Assembly: GCF_026626335.1 (NCBI RefSeq)
Contig: NZ_JAPNTZ010000005.1
Location: 124,001-188,000, forward strand
Direction of reading: 5' to 3'
Source: Paractinoplanes pyxinae
GTDB taxonomy: Bacteria > Actinomycetota > Actinomycetes > Mycobacteriales > Micromonosporaceae
Length of the DNA: 64,000 bases
This document shows positions 31,985-39,835 of this stretch, one piece after another. Numbering within the stretch: the first letter of the stretch is position 1; each line of letters opens with the position of its first letter. The notes beneath the pieces are model-generated. The model saw nothing but the letters and a program-made list of their open reading frames with translations. It had not been told where the DNA came from and ran no database searches. The position numbers and the translations under genes are program-made.

Positions 31985-32937
31985 GCCGGCCTCCCGTGCT
32001 CCGCGTACCAGGCGTACGTCGTCCGCACGCCTTCCTCCAGCGTCACCGACGGCTCGTACCCGGTCAGTTCCCGCAGTTTCGACAGGTCAGGGCAGCGCCG
32101 CCGCACCGATCCAGGCGGCGCGGACGAAGGCGAGATCGCGGCAGTAGTGCCGGACACGCGTAGCACCAGCTTCGCCAGGTCGCCGATGTTCGTCTCCTCG
32201 CGGTCGTTGCCGATGTGCACGATCTGGCCGGCCGCCTCGGGCGTGGCCATCAGCCGCACCATCGCCTCGACCGCGTCGTCGACGTGGCAGAACGCGCGGA
32301 ACTGGTCGGCTCCGGGCACCCGGAACGGGTCCTCGCCGGAACGCGCGCGGAGCGACATCTCCGGGATCACGTGATCGGCGCCCATCCGCGGCCCGTACAC
32401 GTTGTGAAAGCGACCGACGACAGCGTCGAACCCTTTCGCGCGCGCCGTGTGGATGAACGCCGCCTCACCGAGGAGCTTGCTGGCCGCGTACGCGAATCGG
32501 GGTGCAGTTATGTCGGAGATCATGGTCGGGATCTTCTCGGGCGTGGGCACGGGGACGATGCCGGCGTCGACCCCGCCTGCGTAGACCTCGCTGGTCGACG
32601 CGAAGAAGACCCGCTCCCCCGGTTCGATCCAGTCGAGCAGGTGCATCGCCACGAGCGTGTTCACCCGGACGACCCGCGCCGGATCCTTCTCGACGTTGCG
32701 CACCCCGACGACGGCGGCGAGCAGGTAGATCTGGTCCCAGCCGTGTTCCAGCCCGGCGTAGAAGGCCGGATCGGTCAGGTCACCCGAGATCACGTTCACG
32801 TCCAGCGCGCCGAGGTCGCTGTCCGAGCGCCCCCGCGAGAAGTCGTCGACGATCGTCACCTCGTAGCCGTCGGCCACGAGCCGCCGGGCCAGGTGCAGGC
32901 CGATGAAGCCGGCCCCGCCGAGCAGGAGCGCCCTCAT
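31981..32937 (-). CDS. NAD-dependent nucleotide-sugar epimerase/decarboxylase (extended SDR)
   Basis: The 318-residue extended SDR protein has the dinucleotide motif GGAGFIG, the acidic VDDFSRG, the active-site tyrosine and lysine in YAASK, and the substrate-side segment FHNVYGPRMGADHVIPEM. It resembles UDP-glucose/UDP-GlcNAc 4-epimerases and UDP-glucuronate decarboxylases. Placed after a nucleotide-sugar dehydrogenase in an exopolysaccharide operon, it may epimerise the uronic acid product or make a galacto-configured donor. Both ends overlap neighbours by 4 nt. Confidence 0.85.
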   Translation of the reverse strand: MRALLLGGAGFIGLHLARRLVADGYEVTIVDDFSRGRSDSDLGALDVNVISGDLTDPAFYAGLEHGWDQIYLLAAVVGVRNVEKDPARVVRVNTLVAMHLLDWIEPGERVFFASTSEVYAGGVDAGIVPVPTPEKIPTMISDITAPRFAYAASKLLGEAAFIHTARAKGFDAVVGRFHNVYGPRMGADHVIPEMSLRARSGEDPFRVPGADQFRAFCHVDDAVEAMVRLMATPEAAGQIVHIGNDREETNIGDLAKLVLRVSGTTAAISPSSAPPGSVRRRCPDLSKLRELTGYEPSVTLEEGVRTTYAWYAEHGRPA

Positions 32938-34241
32938 GCGGTCACCTCGGCCGGCAGGTAGCCGAGCCCGGCGTAGCGGATGCCCAGCTCGCGGATGGCT
33001 TCGCCGTCGAGGATGCGCCACGAGTCGAAGACGAGCGCCGGACGCGCGTCGCCGAGCAGAGCGCTCACGTCGAGCGCCCGGTAGTCGGGGTGGTCGTTGA
33101 TGACCAGCACGGCGTCGCTGTCGGCGAACGCCTTGTCGAGGCTGATCGGGTCGCCGCCGTACTGCCGCACCACCTCGGCCGTGACCATCGGGTCGTGCCC
33201 GGTGACGGTGATGCCGGCCGCCGAGAAGATCGGCATCATCGTGGCGATCGGCGTCCCGCGCATGTCGTCGGTGGGCGGCCAACCCTTGTACGCCCATCCG
33301 AGCACCGCCAGCCGCAGACCGCGCGTCTCCCCGCGCAATTCGCGCAGCAAACGAACAACAGTCTCGGCCACGTGCTTGGGAAGGTGCTCGTTCAGTGCGC
33401 GAGCCTGCCCGACCAGGAACGGCGTGTAGCCGCCGGCGCTGTCCAGCATGATGTACGGGTCTTTCGACAGGCAGCCGCCGCCCACGTACCCCGGCTTCGA
33501 CAGGTCGGGCCGCGGGTAGTCCACATTGGCTGCCCGGATCACCTCGAGCGGGTCGAGCCCGTGCTGCTCGGCGATGAGCGCGATCTCGTTGCCGAACGAG
33601 TAGATCAGGTCGGTGTGGCAGTTGTTGGACAGCTTCACCAGTTCGGCCGCCTCCAGGCTGGAGACCGGCACGACGGTGTGCGCGAGGCCGCCGAAGAACT
33701 CGAGCCCGGCCTGGGTCGAAGCCTCGTCGAGGCCGCCCACGACCTGCGGCAGCTCGACCAGTTCGCGCAGCGCCTGCCCCTGGATGGTGCGCTCGGGCGC
33801 CATCACCAGCTTCACGTCGTCGCCCCAGGCGGCCCGCAGCTCGGGCAGCACGACCCGGCGGCTGGTGCCGACCGGCACGGTGCTGCGCACGACCACCAGC
33901 GTGCCCGGCTTGCAGGTGGCGGCGACGCTGCGCGCGGCGGCGGCCAGGTTGGCCAGGTTCGGGCGCCGGGTGGCCTCGTCGACCGGCGTCGAGACGCTGA
34001 TGACGGCGACGTCGACGGTGTCCCGTGGCAGCGTCTCGGCGACGTGCACGTTCCGGCCGACCCGCTGCGCGAAGATGTCCTCCACGCCCGGTTCGAAGAT
34101 GTGCGACCGGCCCTGCGCGAGCGTGTCGAGCACATGGTTGGACACGTCGGCGCCGTGCACGACGTACCCCTTGTCGGCCAGCGCGGCGGTCAGCGTCAGA
34201 CCGACGTAGCCGAGGCCGACGACTCCGATCGTCTGTGGCAT
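32934..34241 (-). CDS. Nucleotide-sugar dehydrogenase (UDP-glucose/UDP-ManNAc 6-dehydrogenase type)
   Basis: The 435-residue protein has the Rossmann motif GLGYVGLTLTAALADKGY, the central-domain motif SSLEAAELVKLSNNCHTDLIYSFGNE, the catalytic cysteine in YVGGGCLSKDPY, and the C-terminal binding domain (LGWAYKGWPPTDDMRGTPI). It oxidises a nucleotide sugar at C6 to the uronate with NAD in two steps. The exact sugar cannot be read; WecC-like proteins are closest by eye. In this operon it suggests a uronic acid component or a donor for the downstream epimerase. Confidence 0.88.
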   Translation of the reverse strand: MPQTIGVVGLGYVGLTLTAALADKGYVVHGADVSNHVLDTLAQGRSHIFEPGVEDIFAQRVGRNVHVAETLPRDTVDVAVISVSTPVDEATRRPNLANLAAAARSVAATCKPGTLVVVRSTVPVGTSRRVVLPELRAAWGDDVKLVMAPERTIQGQALRELVELPQVVGGLDEASTQAGLEFFGGLAHTVVPVSSLEAAELVKLSNNCHTDLIYSFGNEIALIAEQHGLDPLEVIRAANVDYPRPDLSKPGYVGGGCLSKDPYIMLDSAGGYTPFLVGQARALNEHLPKHVAETVVRLLRELRGETRGLRLAVLGWAYKGWPPTDDMRGTPIATMMPIFSAAGITVTGHDPMVTAEVVRQYGGDPISLDKAFADSDAVLVINDHPDYRALDVSALLGDARPALVFDSWRILDGEAIRELGIRYAGLGYLPAEVTA

Positions 34242-34251
34242 GCGGTTCTCC

Positions 34252-35271
34252 TCATTTCCTGGGGCAGGGCGGACCGGGACGGTCCAGGTCGAGCACGGTG
34301 ACCGTGCCGGTGAAGCGTTCGGATGCGTAGTGGTCGCAAGCGGCGCGCACGTCGGCCGGCCTCGTCGCGTAGTCGACGCTGAGCACGAACTTGCCGGCGT
34401 CGCGCAGCGCCCGGGTGTCGGCCAGGTTCTCGGCGCACCAGTCCTCGGCGCAGCGCTCGTCGGTGGCTTTGAAGAACAGCTCCTCCATGCCGATGCCGTC
34501 GATCGCGGCGGTGTAGCCGGGCTGGTGCCGCAGTTCCGGCGAGTTCTGCGGGACGACCAGAAAGTCAGGGTCACGAGCTTTCGCGTACGCGCTGATGCGC
34601 GCGATGAGCGAGGCCATCTTCAGCGCGAGCGCGTTCCGGTCGTTTCCCTGAGCGAAGCTGAGCGAAATTTCCTCGTACGCCAACGGGGTGTCCAGATAGG
34701 CGCCGTCGAAGCCGGCCGACAGCGCGCGATCGATGCGCGAACGGACAACCGAGCGCCACCATCGCTCATCCCAGTAGCGCACGAAGTACTCGCCCGGCCA
34801 GTCGGTCCACTCGTTGGCGATCAGGTCCCGGTCGAGCCCCGGGTACTCCGGCCGGAAGTTCTCGATGCTGCCGATCTCGAAGTACGCGAGCACGCGCTTG
34901 CCGGTTGCACGAACATGAGCGATCTCGGCCGAAGTGAACCATCCGGAGTGTCCGTCGCGTGCAAGGTCGATCACCACCGTCTGATACCGGCCGGCGGCCA
35001 GCTCGTCGAGCCGGTCGTTCTTGTAGTTCTGCAGCTGATAGGCCCAAGCCGTCGGTTGATGCGCGGAGTTGAGCGAACGTGCAGGGTCGGCCGTCGGGTT
35101 GAGCGTTTGGTTGAGCGAACGTGCAGGGTCGGGCGTCTCGTTGAGCGAAGGTGCAGGGCCGGACTGCGCGGTTGTGAGCGAATCGTCGGGCGCGGGCGCC
35201 GGGTCGGACGGCGTGCTGCAGGCGGCGACGGCCAGGAGCACCGTTGCCGCGACCGTCACCGCCCCTCTCAC
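34252..35271 (-). CDS. GH114-type lipoprotein, putative endo-alpha-1,4-polygalactosaminidase
   Basis: The 339-residue protein starts at GTG 35271 (GTGA overlap with the epimerase stop). It has a lipoprotein signal (LAVAAC), then a linker with three copies of a SLN-x-PAR-like unit, then the GH114 barrel from about residue 75: WAYQLQNYKNDRLDELAAGRYQTVVIDLARDG, RVLAYFEIGSIENFRPEYPG, FDGAYLDTPLAYEE (DGxxLD motif) and FLVVPQNSPEL. Enzymes of this family (PelA hydrolase, fungal Ega3) cut partially deacetylated alpha-1,4-galactosamine polymers. Surface anchoring fits polymer release or editing. Confidence 0.85.
   Translation of the reverse strand: MRGAVTVAATVLLAVAACSTPSDPAPAPDDSLTTAQSGPAPSLNETPDPARSLNQTLNPTADPARSLNSAHQPTAWAYQLQNYKNDRLDELAAGRYQTVVIDLARDGHSGWFTSAEIAHVRATGKRVLAYFEIGSIENFRPEYPGLDRDLIANEWTDWPGEYFVRYWDERWWRSVVRSRIDRALSAGFDGAYLDTPLAYEEISLSFAQGNDRNALALKMASLIARISAYAKARDPDFLVVPQNSPELRHQPGYTAAIDGIGMEELFFKATDERCAEDWCAENLADTRALRDAGKFVLSVDYATRPADVRAACDHYASERFTGTVTVLDLDRPGPPCPRK
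35068..35162. repeat. GAGCGAAC-type repeats in the lipoprotein linker
   Basis: Three near-identical 23-bp units (GTTGAGCGAACGTGCAGGG core) start at 35068, 35110 and 35140. They encode the repeated DPARSLN-like linker after the lipobox. Confidence 0.7.
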
Positions 35272-36104
35272 GCGCCGGTCCAGATGCTGCTGATCGAGGC
35301 GCTCAGCGAATGCGCGGGCTTCCACCCCAGATCGGCGGCGACCCGGCTGATGTCGGCCTGGATCCAGTTGACCGCCGCCGAGCGTTGCGGCCCGGCCAGC
35401 GCCTCGAGGATCTCGCCGCTCCAGCCGGCCTCCTCGGTGAGCATCCCGACCGCCTCGCGTACGGTCACCGCCCGCCCGCTGCCGGCGTTGTAGACCCGCG
35501 ACGGCACGGAGTCGGCGACCACCACGGCCCGGATCAGCGACGCCACGTCCCGCACGTCGACGAAGTCCCGGTACGCCCCCAGCGGCCCGAGCGACAGCGA
35601 CGTCTGCCCGTCGCGAATGAGCGCGGCCACCCGCCCCAGCACGTTCTCGGCCGGCTGCCCGGCGCCGATCGGGTTGAACACCCGCAGCGACACCGCGTTC
35701 TCGGCCAGCGCGAACAACCGCGTCCCGGCGAGGTGGCTGATCCCGTACGCCCCCACCGGCTCCGTGCGGTCGTCCTCGCCGACGGCGGATCCGTGCGGCG
35801 TCACGCCGTACTCCCCCGCCGACCCCAGACGCACCAGCCGCGCATCCGGCGCGGCTTCGAGCAGCTTCGCCGCCACCATGGTGTTGGCCTGCACAAGCTG
35901 CGCGGAGGTGCCGGTCAGCGCCCCCACGCAGCAAACGACCACATCCGGCCGCTCCTCGCTCACCAGCTGCTTAAGCGAAGCGACATCACCGTTGACGAGG
36001 TCGTGCCGATCCCGCCCCGGGCACACCAACGAGCCCACGTCCGCGAGCGCCGCCCGCACGTGCCGCCCGATGAACCCAGACGACCCGAACAGCAGAATCC
36101 TCAT
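35268..36104 (-). CDS. NAD-dependent epimerase/dehydratase (extended SDR) with altered active site
   Basis: The 278-residue protein starts MRILLFGSSGFIGRHVR with a GxSGFIG-type NAD motif, has CVGALTG and the SAGEYG segment, and then GAYGISHLAGTRLF at the catalytic position, where extended SDR enzymes have YxxxK. Here the lysine position is histidine. The substrate half contains LRVFNPIGAGQP and RDFVDVRDVASLI. It may be a dTDP/GDP-sugar type reductase or epimerase with altered chemistry, or a non-catalytic partner. Micro-ORF 36101-36190, which duplicates its first codons, precedes it. Confidence 0.8.
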   Translation of the reverse strand: MRILLFGSSGFIGRHVRAALADVGSLVCPGRDRHDLVNGDVASLKQLVSEERPDVVVCCVGALTGTSAQLVQANTMVAAKLLEAAPDARLVRLGSAGEYGVTPHGSAVGEDDRTEPVGAYGISHLAGTRLFALAENAVSLRVFNPIGAGQPAENVLGRVAALIRDGQTSLSLGPLGAYRDFVDVRDVASLIRAVVVADSVPSRVYNAGSGRAVTVREAVGMLTEEAGWSGEILEALAGPQRSAAVNWIQADISRVAADLGWKPAHSLSASISSIWTGA

Positions 36105-36190
36105 GCCGCCACCGCCGAACAAGCCGCGTCCCGAAAGCCCCCGAGCGCGACGCCCCGAAAGCCCGCAAGCACCCCGCAAAGAATCCTCAT
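36101..36190 (-). other. Junction-filling micro-ORF, 29 codons
   Basis: The ATG overlaps the nucleotidyltransferase stop (ATGA), and the TGA overlaps the epimerase ATG (ATGA). The product begins MRILCGVLAGFRGVALGGF. Its first ten bases, ATGAGGATTC, are identical to the start of the downstream epimerase gene (MRILLF). Confidence 0.5.
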
Positions 36191-36915
36191 ACCGGCTCAC
36201 CGGCCCGGTCGCGCAGCAGGATGGGCCGTAGCTGTTCGAAGCTGCGGTTCGCCTCGTCGTAGTCCTCCGGCCGCCCGATGTCGAGCCAGAACCCCGTGAA
36301 CGGGTACGTCGACGGGTTGTCCCGTCGAGCCAGCAAATCGAGCACCAGCTCGTCGAATCCGAAGGGCCGCCCGGCCGGGTACGGAGCCAGCGTACGCCGG
36401 CTCATCCCGTACACGCCCATGCTCACCTGATACCGCAGGCTGGGCTTCTCGCGGAAGCCGACGATCTGCGAGGCCTCCACGTCGAGCACCCCGAACTCCA
36501 CCTTGTGGGTGCGCTCGGCAATGGCCACGGTCAGCCCGGCGCCCGAGACCGTGTGCTGGTTGAGCAGGTCGGCGTAGTCGAGGTCGGTCAGCACGTCGCC
36601 GTTCATCACCACGAACTGCTCGGGCAGGCTGTCCTTGAGCGCGAACAGCGGCCCGACCGTCGACAATGGCCGGTCCTCCTCGATGTAGCCGACGCGCAGC
36701 CCCCACCGGGCGCCGTCGCCGACGAAGGCCTTGATGAGCGGGCCGAGGTGGTTGATGGCCAGGGTCACCGACGTGAACCCGCACGAGGCGAGCTGTTCCA
36801 GGACGATCTCCAGGATCGCGTGCTTGTCGCCGATGGGCATGAGGGGCTTGGGCAGCGTGGTGGTGTACGGGCGCAGCCGCACTCCCTTGCCTCCGGCGAG
36901 AATCACCGCGTGCAT
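36187..36915 (-). CDS. Sugar-1-phosphate nucleotidyltransferase
   Basis: The 242-residue protein has the nucleotidyltransferase signature HAVILAGGKGVRLRPYTTTLPKPLMPI, the MNGDVLTDLDYADLL metal-binding segment, and the later GFREKPSLRYQVSMGVYGM and FWLDIGRPEDY motifs. It activates a sugar-1-phosphate with an NTP to give the nucleotide sugar for the operon's glycosyltransferase or epimerases. UTP- and GTP-using members cannot be separated by eye. It lies 24 nt after the membrane protein gene. Confidence 0.9.
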   Translation of the reverse strand: MHAVILAGGKGVRLRPYTTTLPKPLMPIGDKHAILEIVLEQLASCGFTSVTLAINHLGPLIKAFVGDGARWGLRVGYIEEDRPLSTVGPLFALKDSLPEQFVVMNGDVLTDLDYADLLNQHTVSGAGLTVAIAERTHKVEFGVLDVEASQIVGFREKPSLRYQVSMGVYGMSRRTLAPYPAGRPFGFDELVLDLLARRDNPSTYPFTGFWLDIGRPEDYDEANRSFEQLRPILLRDRAGEPV

Positions 36916-36939
36916 GCAGATCCGCTCCTTTCCAGTGGT

Positions 36940-38340
36940 CTACCGGTAGTGGCGCACCTGGCGGACGGACGGGGCCAGGCCGAGCAGGAACAGCGACAGC
37001 AGGGCGAGCACGCTGCCCCCGAAGAGCACCGTGTCGGTCAGTGGGGCGACCGGACGGCCGAGCAGGGCCACGACGCCGAGGTGCAGCGTCAGGGCGGCGA
37101 TCAGCGAGGCGCAGAGCCGGCCGAAGTGCTCGAATCCGGCCAGCAGGAAGGCGACGTAGTAGGCGCCGGCGAGCAGGACGTGCGCGCCGATCATCACGAA
37201 CACGGCCGGGTCGCGCGTCTGCAGCACCAGAATCAGCACCAGACCGAGCGCGGCGGCCACGCCCATGCACACGAGCAGTTCCCGGCCGATGCGCTGCCCG
37301 AGCCGCCGTTCGAAGTCGCGCGGGCTGCGGCTCGTCCGGGTCAGCTCGAGCGCGCGGCCGCGGAACCGCTCGGCCCGCCACTCGACGAACCCCATCGACA
37401 AGATCAGCGGGGCCACGGCGAGCGCGATGTCGATCCGGTTCGGCAGGTACGGCAGGGCGGCGTGCAGAAGCAGAAGGGCCGAAAGAATTCCGTACGCCGT
37501 AACGCCGGCAAGCTTCTTCCGGTCGTGCCCGAACGCGGGCTCCCCGCTGCCGTGCCCGCGGGTCGACCACAGCGCGGCGGCATAGGCGGCCGCGACCCCT
37601 GCCCCGCCCGTGATCAGCGCCGGCGCCAGGATGTCCTCGTTCACGAGATAGACCACGCCCGCCACCACAGCGGGCACCATCGCGAGCGCCTGCCACAGTT
37701 CCCGGCGATAGAACATGAGCACGGTCCCGGCCAGCTGGTAGCTCAGCTGCCCCGCGGCCAGGACGATCAGCTCCCAGGTGCCGCCGACGCACAACCCGAT
37801 GAGCACGCCGACCGCGGGCGCGGCCAGCGCCGAGAAGCGGAGCAACCGGGCCGCCCGGTGCGGCCGGTTCGCGCCCAGCAGCTTGTACGCGGCATAGGCG
37901 ACCGTCCCAGCGAGAGCCCAGCCGACAACGCCGGCCGTGGTCAGGGCGATCAGCGCGTTGCGCTCGCCCAGCACCGCCAGCACGGCCGGGAACACCGCGC
38001 TGGGCAGAGCGTAGAGCGGCCCGTGCAGCAGCAGCCGGGTCACCTGCCGGCGGCCGTGCCCGCTGGCGGCCGGCGCCGGCGGGTCGTCGGCGGGCGGACC
38101 GAGGCGGCGGAACACCTCCTGGGCCAGCGCGAAGACGTCCGGGAAGCCGTATTCGACGCGGGCGTTGCGGTCGGTGACGCCGTCGGCCTCCAGCGCCGCC
38201 GCCACCTGCAACGGTTCCACCGCCCGGGCCAGCACCGGCCGCACCCGGTCGACGAGCGTGTCCAGCGGGTCGGTGGAGATGCGGGGCAGGACGACCGGGT
38301 GGGTCGCCGGCGCCGCCGGGGCCTCCTTCTCGACGGTCAT
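36940..38340 (-). CDS. Polytopic membrane protein, putative polysaccharide exporter subunit
   Basis: The 466-residue protein has a soluble N-terminal region of about 100 residues (EALEADGVTDRNARVEYGFPDVFALAQEVFRRLG is its core) followed by about ten membrane helices grouped roughly in two halves. The architecture loosely recalls MOP/Wzx-like flippases such as PelG, but I see no diagnostic motif. It is encoded between a PelF-like glycosyltransferase (4-nt overlap) and a nucleotidyltransferase, so export of the polymer or of a lipid-linked precursor is the best guess. Confidence 0.6.
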   Translation of the reverse strand: MTVEKEAPAAPATHPVVLPRISTDPLDTLVDRVRPVLARAVEPLQVAAALEADGVTDRNARVEYGFPDVFALAQEVFRRLGPPADDPPAPAASGHGRRQVTRLLLHGPLYALPSAVFPAVLAVLGERNALIALTTAGVVGWALAGTVAYAAYKLLGANRPHRAARLLRFSALAAPAVGVLIGLCVGGTWELIVLAAGQLSYQLAGTVLMFYRRELWQALAMVPAVVAGVVYLVNEDILAPALITGGAGVAAAYAAALWSTRGHGSGEPAFGHDRKKLAGVTAYGILSALLLLHAALPYLPNRIDIALAVAPLILSMGFVEWRAERFRGRALELTRTSRSPRDFERRLGQRIGRELLVCMGVAAALGLVLILVLQTRDPAVFVMIGAHVLLAGAYYVAFLLAGFEHFGRLCASLIAALTLHLGVVALLGRPVAPLTDTVLFGGSVLALLSLFLLGLAPSVRQVRHYR

Positions 38341-39827
38341 CGCAGACCAGCCCAGGCCGGGGCGGCCGGTCGCAGGCGCGGCAACGGGTTCGGTCCCTCG
38401 ATCGGGCGGGCCAGCCGCTCGTAGACGTCCCGGTACATCTGCAGCGACTGCGCGAGCGTGAAGTGCTCGAGAACCCGCGCCCGGGCCGCGAACCCGAGGT
38501 TGTACCGCAGCTGATCGTCGCTCAGCAGCTCGATGCAGGCCTCGGCCACGGCCACGTGGTCGCGCGGCGCCACCACCCGGCCGGTGTCGCCGACCGCCTC
38601 GGCCACCCCGCCCACGTTCGTGCAAACCGTGGGCCGCCCGCACGCCATGGCCTCCACCACCGTGTACGGGAAGCCTTCCGAGATGCTGGTCAGCGCCACG
38701 ATGCTGCCGGCGTGGTAGGCGTCGACGGCCCGCTCGATCCGGCCCTCCAGCACGGCCGCGCCGTCCAGCCCGAGCTCGGTGATCAGCGCCTGGCACGACT
38801 CGTGGTAGAGCCGGTTGACCGCGGGCGTGCCGCCGAAGATGCGCAGCCGCGCGGCCGGGATCTTCGCGCGCACGATGGCGAACGCGCGGATCAGCGTGTG
38901 CAGGTCCTTGAGCGGGTCGACCCGGCCCATGAAGGCGATGGTCGGCACGGCCGGCTCGGAGGTGGCGGCCGGGAAGTCGGCCGGCTCCACGCCGTTGTAC
39001 ATCGTCCACATGCGTTCCGGGTCGGCGCCGTTGTGCAACTGCCAGCGCCGGTTGTACGCCGAGTGCGGCGCGAGCACGTCGGTGATCAGGTACGCCGCGC
39101 CGGCCAGGGACCGGAAGAAGCTGAGCGCCATGACCCGTACGGCATGGGGTGCGTCGTCATGCAGATAGGCCATGTACCGCTCGCGCAGGTAGATGCCGTG
39201 CTCGCTCATCACCAGCGGCGTGCCGTGCTTCCACTTGGCCACCATCGCCACCAGCATCGACAGCCCGTTCATCGAGCAGTGCACGATGTCGGCCTCGATG
39301 GCCGGCGCGCTCAGCGGCCGCAGCATGTGCTCGAGCAGCCAGGTCGCCTGCACGGCGTCGGCCACCGTGGGCGGCGGGCCGGTCGACTCGACGCGCAGGT
39401 CGCGCCACGCGTCGAGCATCATCGTCACCGCCTCGTTCGAGACCAGCGCCTCGCCCAGGTCGCCGCCCGACTCGGCGTACTCCCACAGGCCCCGCAGGGC
39501 GAGCAGGAACAAGCCGCGCCCCTGTTCGGGCCGTACGGATTCCAGCGGTGTGATGAGCGCGCGCAGGAACATCTCGTACGGCCCGGTGAACGCGCTGCCG
39601 TGCCGGTCGCCCCGCCGCTTCGCGCGGAGCCCGCCCCACAACGGGATCGGGTGCACCCCGTCCAGGTTGGCCGGGCTGTCGAAGACCGACTGCTCGGAGC
39701 CGTCGACGGTGAGCGCGACGACCTCCCAGCGGTAGTCCGGCATCCCGCGGATGAGCTGCTCGCACCAGATGCTGACGCCGCCCATCGCGTACGGGTAGGT
39801 GCCCTCCGACACCAGCGCGATCCGCAT
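38337..39827 (-). CDS. pelF: PelF-like GT4 family glycosyltransferase
   Basis: The 496-residue glycosyltransferase starts MRIALVSEGTYPYAMGGVSIWCEQLI, the characteristic N-terminus of PelF-type GT4 enzymes (GGVSxW). The acceptor half contains IVHCSMNGLSMLVAMVAKW and LVMSEHGIYLRERY. The donor half has AFMGRVDPLKDLHTLIRAFAIV, ISEGFPYTVVEAMACGRPTVCTNVGGVAEAVGDTG with the EGFPYTVVE nucleotide-sugar site. PelF uses UDP-GalNAc/GlcNAc-type donors to polymerise Pel. Located between an Agd3-like deacetylase and a membrane protein, it is the likely polymerase of this operon. The gene starts 8 nt after the deacetylase stop. Confidence 0.85.
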   Translation of the reverse strand: MRIALVSEGTYPYAMGGVSIWCEQLIRGMPDYRWEVVALTVDGSEQSVFDSPANLDGVHPIPLWGGLRAKRRGDRHGSAFTGPYEMFLRALITPLESVRPEQGRGLFLLALRGLWEYAESGGDLGEALVSNEAVTMMLDAWRDLRVESTGPPPTVADAVQATWLLEHMLRPLSAPAIEADIVHCSMNGLSMLVAMVAKWKHGTPLVMSEHGIYLRERYMAYLHDDAPHAVRVMALSFFRSLAGAAYLITDVLAPHSAYNRRWQLHNGADPERMWTMYNGVEPADFPAATSEPAVPTIAFMGRVDPLKDLHTLIRAFAIVRAKIPAARLRIFGGTPAVNRLYHESCQALITELGLDGAAVLEGRIERAVDAYHAGSIVALTSISEGFPYTVVEAMACGRPTVCTNVGGVAEAVGDTGRVVAPRDHVAVAEACIELLSDDQLRYNLGFAARARVLEHFTLAQSLQMYRDVYERLARPIEGPNPLPRLRPAAPAWAGLR

Positions 39828-39835
39828 GGTCGTTC

